Program-made: the position numbers and the translations under genes
Assembly (NCBI GenBank): GCA_040218145.1
Contig: JAVJQK010000082.1
Span: 62,001-126,000, forward strand
Length of the DNA stretch: 64,000 nucleotides
Direction of reading: 5' to 3'
DNA from: Sandaracinaceae bacterium
GTDB taxonomy: Bacteria > Myxococcota_A > Polyangia > Polyangiales > Sandaracinaceae
Shown here: one piece after another, positions 55,754 to 64,000 of the stretch
Position numbering within the stretch: position 1 is the stretch's first letter
Layout: the number at the start of each line of letters is the position of its first letter
Notes under the pieces: generated by a model
The model's database searches: none
Told to the model about the DNA's origin: nothing
The model's input: only the letters and a program-made list of their open reading frames with translations

Positions 55754-56251
55754 TCAATCGCGACGCGGCCGCACGTTCGGCTTGCCGAGCGACATGCAGG
55801 CGGCCTTCGTCACCGCGTCCCGCAGCGCGTCGTCCCCGATCTGAGCCAGCTCGCGCGCCACCCGCGGGGGCAGCTCCGCCGCGTTCAGGGGCACCACCGC
55901 GGGCGGCGGCTTCTCGGGCGGCGCGGGCGGATCCGCGAACGGCCCCACGCGGATGCGCAGCCGCTTGATGGCCGGCACCGCCTTCTGCACCGACGCGAGC
56001 AGATCTTGCTCGTGGAACGACAGCTCCTGCGCCCACGCCGCGCTCCGCGTGTGCACCACCAGCGTCCCGTACGACAGCTTCACCGGCCGCGCCGCCTGCG
56101 CGATCCGCGGCGACACCGTCCGGTCCCACCAGCTGAACGTCCGCAGCAGCGGCTTGTCCTCGGCGCGCCCCGGGTACGTGCGATCGAGCAGATCCGCGAT
56201 CCGCACCATCGACCCCTGCCGTCGCTTCCGGAACTTCCGCTTCTTCGCCAT
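55754..56251 (-). CDS. DUF721/DciA-like protein
   Basis: A 165-residue protein from the ATG at 56251 with a very basic N-terminus (MAKKRKFRKRRQGS). The core RIADLLDRTY, WWDRTVSPRIAQAARPV, GTLVVHTRSAAWAQELSFHEQDLL matches DUF721, the family of DciA. DciA is a helicase-operator protein that assists DnaB loading in many bacteria. The C-terminal extension (PPAPPEKPPPAVV, then a short helical region) is not part of the usual domain. Confidence 0.78.
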   Translation of the reverse strand: MAKKRKFRKRRQGSMVRIADLLDRTYPGRAEDKPLLRTFSWWDRTVSPRIAQAARPVKLSYGTLVVHTRSAAWAQELSFHEQDLLASVQKAVPAIKRLRIRVGPFADPPAPPEKPPPAVVPLNAAELPPRVARELAQIGDDALRDAVTKAACMSLGKPNVRPRRD

Positions 56252-56355
56252 CGGCCGCCCGAAGCATAGCGCGCCCCGCCCGCCGAGGCCTCGTCCGTGC
56301 GACCGGGCACCATTCGCGGGGACGGTCCCGGACAGCGTCGCGCACGGAGCGCCCT

Positions 56356-56571
56356 TCACTCGAAGCCGTACTTGTCACGGATGCGGCGCCGGGCTTCCGC
56401 CCAGTCGATCGCCTCCGTCTCCCCCGCATCGAAGCGGTCGACGCGCTGTCGAACCTCGTCGAGCCACGCGCGCTCCAGGTCGGCAGCCGGCTCGTGTTCG
56501 AGGCTCGTCGTCAGCACTTCGACGAGGGCCTCGCTCCGCTCGGCGGGTTTCGTGGGCCTCGAAGCGCGGGA
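56356..56571 (-). pseudogene. Addiction-module antitoxin-like remnant
   Basis: About 70 codons read as the addiction-module component family (TIGR02574-like): PAERSEALVEVLTTSLE, then ERAWLDEVRQRVDRFDAGE and WAEARRRIRDKYGFE. The N-terminal ten or so residues are not preceded by a usable start codon in this frame. Upstream, the frame runs into sequence of the oppositely oriented BRCT gene. No RelE/ParE toxin adjoins. It is most likely a truncated antitoxin. Confidence 0.6.
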
Positions 56572-56701
56572 CCCGGGGCCTCGCAGAGCGTGACACCGCC
56601 CCTCTCGACGCGCGCCAGCGGATCGACGAACGCCGTGCGGCCCCACACGGCGACTTGGCATGAGAAGTGATTGCCTGCCTCCAACCGGAGGTCGAATCGA
56701 T

Positions 56702-58408
56702 ATGGCACGAGCACTCGAGGGCAGGACGGTCGCGGTCACCGGCACGCTGAAGACGATGAAGCGGGCGGACGCGCACGCGAAGCTCGAGAGGCTCGGCGCG
56801 ACGGTCGCCAAGTCTCTCTCGAAGAAGGTCGACATCCTGGTCGCCGGGGAGAAGGCCGGCAGCAAGCTGCTCAAGGCCGAGCAGCTCGGCGTGGGCGTGC
56901 GCGATGAGGCGTGGCTGGTCGCGCTCGTCGCCGGCGAGACGGGAGAGCCAGAGCCCGCCCCCGCGCTCGCGCCGATCGAGGGGCCGCTCGCCGACTGGGT
57001 GGCGCGGCTGGAGGCGCTCGCCGAGCGGCTCCGCAAGGATCCGCGGGTGAACGTGACGTTCCGACTCGGCGAGCCGATCCCTCCCGCCACGTTGGCCCGG
57101 ATCGAGTCGAGCTGGAAGGTCGACGCCTTCGAGCCGGCCATCCGCAACGTCTACCTGCAAGCAAACGGAGTGTGCCTTCTCTGGATCTCGACGCACCACC
57201 CCAACTACGAGCGCGTGAGGAAGCACTGGCGAAAGAGCGACCTGCCCTTCGTCCACGGGGTCTCGCACATGCCCAGCCCCCGCGAGGTCGACGGCTTCGC
57301 CGGCGTCTGGTGGGAAGGCCCCGGCCCGCTGCCGGGAGGGACCCCGCCCTGGGGGGCCATCTACCTGCCACCGCTCGAACGGGTCGCGGGCCGCTCGGGC
57401 GGCCTCTTCCAAACCAACTTCGACACCGTCCCGAGCGACGAGGAGCGACGCATCGCCGGCAAGACGTGGCGGGGGAGCGACTTCGAGGACGCGCTCCGCG
57501 TCTTCGACTACCCGAACGACTTCTGCCCGGCCGCGTGGGTGATGGAGGAGGGGGTCAGCGCGCCCCCCGTCGTGCTCGCCGACGACCACACCAACTGGGC
57601 CAGCGGGCGGTACGCGAGCTTCGAGAGCTATATGGAGCACGTGCTCGGCACGCTCGGGACGACCCAGGCGCGCATGGACTGGTTCGATCTGCTCCACCGG
57701 GCGACCGACGAGCCCGTCGGCTCCCCGCGCTCGCTCGCGCTCGACGAGCTCCTGCCGCCGTCGGTCGAGCTCGTGCCCGCCGCGGACGGCGCGACGTTCG
57801 AGGTGCGCGTGGAGGCGGTCGAGGGTCAGGGCGGTGGAGGCGAAGATCCCCGCGTCGTCGCGCTGGCGAAGCTGATCCCGGGGCACCGGGTGAAGAACGT
57901 GGCGAAGGTCCTCGGGCTCGGACCCTACAACCGGAAGAACGAGGCGTTCCTGCCGGAGATCGCGGCCGCGACCGCCGACCCCAAGGCGATCGACGCGAAG
58001 ACCGCGGCCAAGCTGATGGGCGCCGCGAACCAACGGAAGAAGACCAAGGGGGCCTTCCTCGAGGCCTTCGCGGTGGGCATGGGTGCGGCTGGCGAAGGCG
58101 AGACGCTGACCCTGCGCGCCACGACCTGCTTCGACCGCTCGTCGCTCAGCGCCGAGGACCTCGACTGGAGCTTCGGGTCCGAGCACATCGTCAAGGAGTG
58201 GCTCGCCGCGCTCGGGCTCGAGGATCCGGAGGGCGCGTGGGTCGCGTGCGAGGTCGCCGAGGCGAAGGGACGCAAGGAGCGCACCGCCAAGGTCGTCGTC
58301 ACCCTCGCGCGACCGAGCGGTCTCGAGGTCGGCCAGAGCGCGCGCTCGAGCGTGGTCCCCATCGGCTTCCGGGAGCTCGGGACGCAGATCGTCCGCTCGA
58401 TCCGGTGA
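56702..58408 (+). CDS. BRCT domain protein with undescribed C-terminal regions
   Basis: A 568-residue protein with GGAGG at 56687-56691 and the ATG at 56702. Residues about 3-78 are a BRCT domain of the NAD-ligase type (LEGRTVAVTGTLKTMKRADAH, KLERLGATVAKSLSKKVDILVAGEKAGSKL). Residues about 155-300 have a SUKH-like feel (YLQANGVCLLWIS, YASFESYMEHVLG) but lack a clear family. Residues about 385-568 are of unknown type, with a Lys/Gly-rich segment (GHRVKNVAKVLGLGPYNRKN). It sits between an antitoxin remnant and an LRR gene, in the accessory part of the window. Confidence 0.75.
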   Translation: MARALEGRTVAVTGTLKTMKRADAHAKLERLGATVAKSLSKKVDILVAGEKAGSKLLKAEQLGVGVRDEAWLVALVAGETGEPEPAPALAPIEGPLADWVARLEALAERLRKDPRVNVTFRLGEPIPPATLARIESSWKVDAFEPAIRNVYLQANGVCLLWISTHHPNYERVRKHWRKSDLPFVHGVSHMPSPREVDGFAGVWWEGPGPLPGGTPPWGAIYLPPLERVAGRSGGLFQTNFDTVPSDEERRIAGKTWRGSDFEDALRVFDYPNDFCPAAWVMEEGVSAPPVVLADDHTNWASGRYASFESYMEHVLGTLGTTQARMDWFDLLHRATDEPVGSPRSLALDELLPPSVELVPAADGATFEVRVEAVEGQGGGGEDPRVVALAKLIPGHRVKNVAKVLGLGPYNRKNEAFLPEIAAATADPKAIDAKTAAKLMGAANQRKKTKGAFLEAFAVGMGAAGEGETLTLRATTCFDRSSLSAEDLDWSFGSEHIVKEWLAALGLEDPEGAWVACEVAEAKGRKERTAKVVVTLARPSGLEVGQSARSSVVPIGFRELGTQIVRSIR

Positions 58409-58460
58409 GCGAGCCGGCCATCGTCACCCCGACCCCAGTCCTCTACCGTCCCCCATCCGC

Positions 58461-59894
58461 ATGAGCGCCACCCAACGAGTCCAGGTCCTGTCGCGCGACA
58501 CTGACGCCGTCACGCTGCGCGTCTTCGTCATCCACCCCGACGAGGGCGACCTCGTCCCCGATCGCTCGACCGCGCTCCAGTGGCTCGTGGCGGCGCTCCC
58601 GGCGGCGGCATGGAGCCTCGGCGAGAGCGCGCGCCCCAGCGAGGAGGGGCCGGCGCTCGCGCGGCTCCTGCGCGAGGCGCGGATCGAGACCTTCGCCCAG
58701 CTCGCGTGGTGGCTGCTCGAGAACGAGCGGCGCGTGGTCGACGTCGAGCTCCTCGCGGAGCGCAACGTCGACGCGGTCGACGAGGACGGCGCGTGGGTCA
58801 TCGATCTCTCGCGGCCCGAGACGCTCCCTCAGGCCGACGTGCGGGTCCGCGTCGGCGCGGCCTCCTTGCTCGACCATGTCGACCCCGGCGCCCAGTGGGA
58901 GTGCGCGCCCTTCCCGCCGCTGTCCGCGAACCCCGAGGCCCCGCCGCCGCGGCCCTCCGCGCCCGCGCCGGAGCGCTTGGGTCTTCGAGCGACGTTGGAG
59001 GCCCACTCGGGCGAGACCCTCGATCTCGGCTGGCAGCTCCGGTGGGAGAAGGGAGACGCGGAGCGGCTCGCCGAGTGGCCGGGGCTCGAGGAGATCACGC
59101 ACCTCTGCCTCCGCCGTCCGATCGGCGACGAAGGCGCCGAAGCGCTCGCCGCGTCCCCGCACGCGCGGGGTGTGCGCCGGCTCGCGTTGGAGGCCGTCGG
59201 GCTGGGCGGGTCGGGGCTCGGCGCGATCGCGCGCAGCCCGGCCTGGCCGGAGCTCCGCGAGCTCGCCCTGGCCGAGGACGCGCTCGGCGAGGCCGTCCTC
59301 CGAGTGCGCGGGACGCCGCTCTGGGGGCGCCTGACGGCGCTGGAGCTCTCGTGCATCGAGCTGCGGGACCAAGATGCGCTGGGGCTGCTCGACGACCCGC
59401 CTCCCGCGCTGCGCGCGCTGACGCTGAACAGCAACGGGCTGCGGGACCCGGCCGTGATCGAGGCGGCGCTCCGGATCCCGAACCTCGAGGCGCTCGACCT
59501 CGGGGGGGAGGACTTCGACGAGAGCGCGCTGCTCCTGCTCTTCGCGGCCGACGCGCGCCCGCTCGCCCGCCTGGGGCTGGCCGGGACGGCGCTCTCGAGC
59601 CGGGGCTCGACGCGTCTCTCGTCGTCCCCGCACTGGCGCCGGCTGCGCGCGCTGGATCTGACGAACACGGCCCTCTCGGACACCGACCTCGCGACCCTCG
59701 TCAACGGCCCGGTGGCCCCCGAGCTCGAGGAGCTCCGGCTCTACAACCTCCCCCTCGGGCTCGGCACGCTGAGCCGGCTCGTCGCCTCGGCGTCCCTGCC
59801 CGCGCTCCGACGGATCCGGCTGGGATCCAACGGCTTCGATCCCTCGGACGCCGGTCACCTCGGGGACGGGGTCGAGCTCTCGTTCGATCCCTGA
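58461..59894 (+). CDS. Leucine-rich repeat protein
   Basis: A 477-residue cytoplasmic protein. The first 150 residues are a separate domain of unknown type (VTLRVFVIHPDEGDLVPD, TALQWLVAALPAA). After a Pro-rich linker, residues about 195-470 contain about ten leucine-rich repeats of the ribonuclease-inhibitor kind (RLALEAVGLGGSGLGAIA, ALTLNSNGLRDPAVIEAAL, ALDLTNTALSDTDLATLV). Such repeats bind protein partners. No signal peptide is present. It lies 52 bp downstream of the BRCT gene, in the same direction. Confidence 0.82.
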   Translation: MSATQRVQVLSRDTDAVTLRVFVIHPDEGDLVPDRSTALQWLVAALPAAAWSLGESARPSEEGPALARLLREARIETFAQLAWWLLENERRVVDVELLAERNVDAVDEDGAWVIDLSRPETLPQADVRVRVGAASLLDHVDPGAQWECAPFPPLSANPEAPPPRPSAPAPERLGLRATLEAHSGETLDLGWQLRWEKGDAERLAEWPGLEEITHLCLRRPIGDEGAEALAASPHARGVRRLALEAVGLGGSGLGAIARSPAWPELRELALAEDALGEAVLRVRGTPLWGRLTALELSCIELRDQDALGLLDDPPPALRALTLNSNGLRDPAVIEAALRIPNLEALDLGGEDFDESALLLLFAADARPLARLGLAGTALSSRGSTRLSSSPHWRRLRALDLTNTALSDTDLATLVNGPVAPELEELRLYNLPLGLGTLSRLVASASLPALRRIRLGSNGFDPSDAGHLGDGVELSFDP

Positions 59895-60204
59895 GCGGCG
59901 CCCGCACCCCGCATCCTCGAACATCTCGGCCTCCCGCGGCGCGCGTCTGCGCCACCCCCGCGCGCGCGCCGCCCGCTCAGGACGGCGCCTTCCGTCCCGG
60001 TGCTCCCCTACCAAGCCCTGATACGATAGAGCGGCGTGGGCCTCACTCCGAGGTAAACCACGTAGGTCCCGCCTCCTTTCTCAGGGAAGGTCACGGCTTC
60101 GCGACAGTCCGGAAGCCACGCGGTTCGTTGAGAGTCAGGGTAGGCTCCGCGGTCAACCGACCCGCTAGTGGTGCGGTCGCGGGCAAGAACCATGAGAGGC
60201 GTTG
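59895..60204. other. Gap before the SUKH gene, with gene debris
   Basis: No intact gene is seen here. On the minus strand, codons from about 60150 down to a TAG at 60008 read plausibly as the end of a protein (TAWLPDCREAVTFPEKGG, then VVYLGVRPTPLYRIRAW), but the frame further upstream overlaps the SUKH gene and looks random, so this may be debris. One copy of the flanking direct repeat lies at 59990-60012. GAGAGG at 60194-60199 is the likely ribosome site of the next gene. Confidence 0.45.
59990..60012 (+). repeat. Direct repeat, left copy, flanking the SUKH gene
   Basis: Begins TTCCGTCCCGG and continues TGCTCCCCTACC. A near-identical copy, differing by one inserted G and one A-to-G change, lies about 770 bp downstream on the other side of the SUKH gene. 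Confidence 0.6.
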
Positions 60205-60687
60205 ATGGGCAAAGGCCGCGCTGTTGTGTACTTCCACGGGGGTCAGTGGAGTGGCTGTCGATCTCCGACACGGGAGGAGTTGGAGTATTCGGAGAAGACA
60301 CTCCAACAGCGCTTCCCGCGCACGGTTCGTCAACTCTTTCAACAATGCGCCCTAGGGCGGCCGGCGAAGTCTCTCTTCGTCTCGGACAAGTATGACGCTG
60401 AGGTGGCGGTCGGCTACGTTCTCGATGTCGGAAGGCCGTCAGGAGACGTTACTACCGTCGTTGAGGCATGGGAGCACATCTTGCGCAATGCGGAGCACAA
60501 GGGGGACGCAGCAGAGCCCTCGCTGCTGCCATTCGCTATCGACTACGGGCATGCGAACTACTTTTGTCTCGATAGTGTGGGTCGGGTCGTCTACCGTGTC
60601 CTGGATGAGGAGGCTGGCAGAGGCCGGAAGGTGGTGGCGGATTCCATCGAGGAGTTCATCGACGGTCTCGAGGAGCTGAGCTTCTGA
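60205..60687 (+). CDS. SUKH (SMI1/KNR4) family protein, possible immunity protein
   Basis: A 160-residue protein from the ATG at 60205, with GAGAGG upstream. Its shape is that of SUKH domains: TREELEYSEKTLQQRFPRTVRQLFQQC early, then FAIDYGHANYFCLDS and VVADSIEEFIDGL at the end. In bacteria, SUKH proteins commonly act as immunity proteins against polymorphic toxins. GC content is visibly lower (near 55-58%) and codon use differs from all neighbours, so it was probably acquired. The next gene is an RHS-repeat protein, the usual toxin carrier. Direct repeats flank it. Confidence 0.75.
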   Translation: MGKGRAVVYFHGGQWSGCRSPTREELEYSEKTLQQRFPRTVRQLFQQCALGRPAKSLFVSDKYDAEVAVGYVLDVGRPSGDVTTVVEAWEHILRNAEHKGDAAEPSLLPFAIDYGHANYFCLDSVGRVVYRVLDEEAGRGRKVVADSIEEFIDGLEELSF

Positions 60688-60761
60688 GGTCTCTGCGCCT
60701 CCGCGCTCCGCCTCCCGCGCTTTCAGTCCCTCGCTCGGCCCTCCCTCCGCGCTTCGCCCTT

Positions 60762-60785
60762 TTCCGTCCCGGGTGCTCCCCTGCC
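60762..60785 (+). repeat. Direct repeat, right copy, flanking the SUKH gene
   Basis: Begins TTCCGTCCCGGG and continues TGCTCCCCTGCC. It is the counterpart of the copy upstream of the SUKH gene and lies 75 bp past its stop codon. Confidence 0.6.
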
Positions 60786-60901
60786 CAGCACCTCGCCTTG
60801 CGTGTTCCACGCAGCGTGACCAGCCGCTTTGCCGTCTCGTCACCGCCGGTCTGCACCCGCGTCGATTCCTTGCGCGTCACCGACATGAGTCGCCCGCCAG
60901 G

Positions 60902-63900
60902 ATGCCGCGCTGCGCTTTCCGCCGGGCTGCGCTTTCCGCCGCGCTGCCGCTCGTCGCGCGGAGCGGCGCTCGGTCGACGTCGCGCGGCGGCTGGGGCTTC
61001 GGCGTGTCAGTCCCGCTCTGGAGACTTCTCGGAGTCGCCGCCCTGGTTGGTAGAGACGCCCTCTCGACGCGCGAGGGCGCGGACGGCAGCGTCTACGGCC
61101 ACACCACGCCGTACTACGACGAGTTCGGCCGGCTCGTGCTCTCGGAGACCAGCGCCACCCTGCCGGCGAGCCACCCCACGGGCTACGAGTTCGGCGGCGA
61201 CAGCAACGGCGCCCAGGCCTTCACCCAGGGCAGCCAGGTCGTCGAGTCCTCGAGCTCCTACGACGCCTGGGGCAACGCCGAGGCGAGCTGCGCGGGGGCC
61301 AACCTCGCCAGCGGCACGTCCGGCTGCCTCCGCTACGGCGAGGTCGACTACGACACCGACTACGACATGTTCCCCACCACGGAGCGCATCGCGCGCGACG
61401 GCACGGGGGGCGCGTTCACCTACCTCGAGACCAGCGGCATCTGGGACCGCGGCCTGGGCGTCCTGACCTCGATGGCGGACCCCACGGGCGAGTCGACGAG
61501 CGTCGGCTACGACGGCTTCGGCCGGCTCACCCAGGTCACCCCGCCGCCCGCCGAGAGCTGCAGCGCCATGCCCGTGCAGCGCTTCGTCTACGACCTCGCG
61601 CCGGGCGGCGCGCCGATCAGCGTGGTGACGACCTACGCGGAGCAAGACTGCGCGGCCATCGGCGCCGACCAGATCGAGGCCCGCACCTACGTCGACGGCC
61701 TCGGCCGCACGCGGGCCTCGCTCTCGCCCGCCTCCGCGGCAGACCCCGGCGCGTGGATCCAGTCGGGCATCACCATCCTGAACCAGCGCGGCACCGTGAA
61801 GCGGGCGTATCAGCCCGAGTGGGTGATGGAGAGCGACCCCTCCATCGCGCGGGCCCTGCGCATCCCGTCCACCCCCTACGAGTGGGCCGGCTACGACAGC
61901 TTCGACCGCCCTCGCTGCGCCACGAGCGCGTGCGGCCAGATGAGCTGCACCACGTACCACGCGTTGACCGTCGACGAGTGCGACCACCTCGACATGTCGA
62001 GCGACCCGCTGCACGCGGGCACCTGCACCACCACGCGCACCGACGGCCACGGCCGCACCGTCGACCAGGTGCTCCGCAACCGGCAGGTCCCCCACGGCCC
62101 CATCGAGTACTACCGCCTCTGGAGCGACTACCGCGCCGACGGCGCAGTCACCCTGCTGACCCGCGCGGAGACCACCACCGACGGCCTGCGCAGCGCCGCC
62201 CCCGTCGTGGCCGGCCACCAGGTGCAGCGCACCTTCACCTACGACAGCGTCGGCCGACGCATCGGCACCACCGACCCCGACAGCGACTCGCTCGACGCCG
62301 CGTGCACCAGCCGCAACTGCACCTGGCGCTACCTCTTCAGCGAGGTCGGCGACCTAATCGCGGTGCGCGACCCGCGCGGCTGCGGCCAGAACTTCTACTA
62401 CGACCGCCTCGGCCGCCTCATCGGCGAGGACTACGTCGAGTGCGGCGAGTCGCAGGGCTCGGCCGAGATCAGCGCCGAGACCGTGCCCGCCACCGCGGTG
62501 GCCATGGAGGAGCTCGGCGCCGCGCGCACCGTAGACGTCCGCTACCACTACGAGACCGCGCCCGGCTGGGCCGGCTACACGCAGGTCACCGCGAACCCGA
62601 GCCGCTACCGGGGTCGCCTCGTGGCGGTGGCCGACCGTGGGCAGCGCAGCGCAATGGCCTACGACCGGCGCGGCAACGCCACCTGGTCCGTGCGCGAGAT
62701 GGCGGTGATCCCCGACGCCGGCTCCACCACCGTCATCAACGCCGACCCCGGCGACGGCATGCCGCCCACCGTGAGCGACACGCCCGCCGCGCCGACCACG
62801 CGCGAGTACGACACTGCGCACCCCTACGTCCGCACGGCGTCGTTCGACCACGCGGGGCGGCCCACCAGCATGACGCTCCCGTCCGACCCGGACTGGACGG
62901 GGACGGGGCTGGCGCCGGAGATCGGCGGCACCATCGCGTACGACGAGCGCGGCCTGCCCAGCAAGGTGGAGCTCACGGTCGACAACGCACCGCGCACCAT
63001 CGTCGAGTCGATTCGCTACTCGGAGCACGGCCTCGTCGAGCGCGTCCAGTACGGGGACGACGACGGCCGCATGCCGACCGTCAGCACCACCACGTACGAC
63101 GCGTGCCTTCGCCCGCGCGAGTTCGAGACCAACCGCGCGCCGACCGCGGGCACCGGCACCGACCTCGCGCTGGTGACCACGCCGATGCACCAGCGGCTGA
63201 CGTGGGACGAGGCGAACAACCTCGTGCGCATCGAGGACCTGCGCGACGCGAGCGAGTGGCCCGACGGGTACCGCCCGCAGACCGTCGACGTCTTCCACGA
63301 CGCGCTCTACCGCGTGGTCAACGCGCACTACACCTACGCGGGCGGGATCGCGGGCGGCGACCAGTCGAGCAACTGGCGCAGCGACATGGCGACGCACCGG
63401 GCGGACGACCCGATGCGCACCACGCCCGCGCCGATGGCCGCGGCGCTGCCGCCCGAGCGCGTGCGGAGCCTGACGTGGCAATACGACTGGCTCGGCAACA
63501 TGCAGGAGTGGACCGACGACGCGCACGCGTTCTACGAGCGGTCCCTCGGCGACATCGAGAACGGCGCCGACCGCGCCGCGCACGAGCGCCCCGCCGCGCT
63601 GCACCTCGCGACCGACATCCGGCAGTCGAGCCAGCCGCCCGTCAGCATCGACGTCGGCGAGGACCGCGGCGGCTGGGTCGAGCTGACCTACGGGCAGAGC
63701 GGCAACGTCGTCGAGATGACGGTGCACGGCCAGTGCCGCGACCCCAGCGCGAGCTCGGCCTGCTGGGACGACCTCGACCTCGAGGGCAGCGCGCGGGCGA
63801 GCCACCTGCGGGCGAGCTGCTTCTGCGCGACCGAGCAGCACTACGCCTACCGCTGGGACGAGCTGAACCGGCTCGCGGAGGCGCGCCGCTACGACCGCAT

Positions 63901-64000
63901 GGGCGGGTCCACCGGGAGCTGGGTCGCCGCCGTGCGACAGCGGTATCGGTACGACTCCGCCAACCGGCGCACCGTCAAGCAGACGCTCGACGTGCGCGTG
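60902..64000 (+). CDS. RHS-repeat protein (partial, continues beyond window; probable 5' truncation)
   Basis: The frame is open from at least the ATG at 60902 to the end of the window (over 1030 residues). YD-type RHS repeats recur throughout: YDEFGRLVL, YDGFGRLTQV, YDSVGRRIGTT, YDRLGRLIGE, FDHAGRPTSM, YDERGLPSKV, YDWLGNMQEW, WDELNRLAEARRY. RHS proteins form a beta-cocoon that encloses a C-terminal toxin or effector. The first repeats appear about 60 residues after the ATG, and the preceding residues are a basic, unrelated-looking stretch. The usual long N-terminal region is therefore missing, and the gene may be a 5'-truncated copy. The toxin end is outside the window. Confidence 0.8.
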   Translation, partial: MPRCAFRRAALSAALPLVARSGARSTSRGGWGFGVSVPLWRLLGVAALVGRDALSTREGADGSVYGHTTPYYDEFGRLVLSETSATLPASHPTGYEFGGDSNGAQAFTQGSQVVESSSSYDAWGNAEASCAGANLASGTSGCLRYGEVDYDTDYDMFPTTERIARDGTGGAFTYLETSGIWDRGLGVLTSMADPTGESTSVGYDGFGRLTQVTPPPAESCSAMPVQRFVYDLAPGGAPISVVTTYAEQDCAAIGADQIEARTYVDGLGRTRASLSPASAADPGAWIQSGITILNQRGTVKRAYQPEWVMESDPSIARALRIPSTPYEWAGYDSFDRPRCATSACGQMSCTTYHALTVDECDHLDMSSDPLHAGTCTTTRTDGHGRTVDQVLRNRQVPHGPIEYYRLWSDYRADGAVTLLTRAETTTDGLRSAAPVVAGHQVQRTFTYDSVGRRIGTTDPDSDSLDAACTSRNCTWRYLFSEVGDLIAVRDPRGCGQNFYYDRLGRLIGEDYVECGESQGSAEISAETVPATAVAMEELGAARTVDVRYHYETAPGWAGYTQVTANPSRYRGRLVAVADRGQRSAMAYDRRGNATWSVREMAVIPDAGSTTVINADPGDGMPPTVSDTPAAPTTREYDTAHPYVRTASFDHAGRPTSMTLPSDPDWTGTGLAPEIGGTIAYDERGLPSKVELTVDNAPRTIVESIRYSEHGLVERVQYGDDDGRMPTVSTTTYDACLRPREFETNRAPTAGTGTDLALVTTPMHQRLTWDEANNLVRIEDLRDASEWPDGYRPQTVDVFHDALYRVVNAHYTYAGGIAGGDQSSNWRSDMATHRADDPMRTTPAPMAAALPPERVRSLTWQYDWLGNMQEWTDDAHAFYERSLGDIENGADRAAHERPAALHLATDIRQSSQPPVSIDVGEDRGGWVELTYGQSGNVVEMTVHGQCRDPSASSACWDDLDLEGSARASHLRASCFCATEQHYAYRWDELNRLAEARRYDRMGGSTGSWVAAVRQRYRYDSANRRTVKQTLDVRV

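Noticed and set aside
56511-56714. A 67-codon minus-strand frame across the antitoxin remnant
   Set aside because: It overlaps the start of the BRCT gene, has no ribosome site or family, and runs in a different frame from the recognisable antitoxin residues.
56702-57000. NAD-dependent DNA ligase
   Set aside because: Only the BRCT domain is ligase-like; no adenylation, OB-fold or zinc-finger motifs follow.
61007-63841. Two long minus-strand frames (61007-62218 and 62354-63841)
   Set aside because: They mirror the RHS gene, whose YD repeats are on the plus strand throughout.

Overview
The window is high-GC (roughly 70% by eye), densely packed bacterial chromosome. Its content points to a Myxococcota bacterium, probably of the Polyangiales/Sandaracinaceae type. 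The signs are MYXO-CTERM-like C-termini (1-81 and the DUF2330 protein), transmembrane eukaryotic-type Ser/Thr kinases, many Cys-rich and FG-GAP lipoproteins, a chemosensory operon with a HEAT-repeat partner, a Tgl-like pilotin next to a RodZ-like gene, TPR/PEGA proteins and a TonB_C/TonB-receptor fusion. This assignment is inferred from gene content only. I saw no rRNA, tRNA, CRISPR array or insertion sequence.

Layout. 1-9111: the end of a surface protein, a large receiver/PATAN-like/TPR membrane protein with a 15-bp minisatellite, a pentaheme cytochrome-TPR lipoprotein translationally coupled to a DUF2330 protein, and a 5'-nucleotidase lipoprotein. 9112-16088: alpha/beta hydrolase, HAD phosphatase, MpaB-family oxygenase, a fructosamine-kinase/LMW-phosphatase pair (probable protein deglycation), an L,D-transpeptidase, a divergent PIN-like protein and an N-formylglutamate amidohydrolase. 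16101-19117: a small unknown protein, thymidine kinase, a Ser/Ala/Glu-repeat membrane protein and an RpoH-type sigma factor behind a perfect palindrome. 19132-25423: TonB-receptor fusion with a lipoprotein, and three further surface lipoproteins, one with unusual CXnCH motifs. 25451-30179: homocysteine methyltransferase/MTHFR fusion, a LolB/DUF4292-like lipoprotein and two oligopeptide-ABC ATPases. 30304-37830: FG-GAP lipoprotein, a related small lipoprotein, TPR-PEGA protein, Ser/Thr kinase, Crp/Fnr regulator, Tgl-like pilotin and RodZ-like protein. 37862-38982: recO and a DUF971 gene.

39041-47938 is a complete chemosensory operon: CheY, CheA, two CheW, HEAT protein, CheR, CheB, GAF/coiled-coil protein and a second CheY. 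Its genes are mostly joined by GTGA overlaps, and it contains no visible chemoreceptor. It runs straight into trpF-trpB-trpA, which ends at a strong hairpin. 50597-56251 holds a secreted PPC-like protein, an FHA-winged-helix regulator paired with a soluble kinase, a membrane kinase, a solitary AmrS-type radical SAM enzyme and a DciA-like protein.

56356-64000 looks like an accessory region. It has an addiction-module antitoxin remnant, a BRCT protein with undescribed C-terminal parts, a leucine-rich-repeat protein, a lower-GC SUKH (SMI1/KNR4) gene flanked by imperfect 23-24 bp direct repeats, and an RHS-repeat gene that begins mid-repeat and runs off the window. The best candidate for an under-described system is this BRCT/LRR/SUKH/RHS region. 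Other unusual points are a 17-bp tandem duplication that splits a formerly coupled regulator/kinase junction, and zero-gap convergent genes sharing the palindrome TGATCA at their stop codons.
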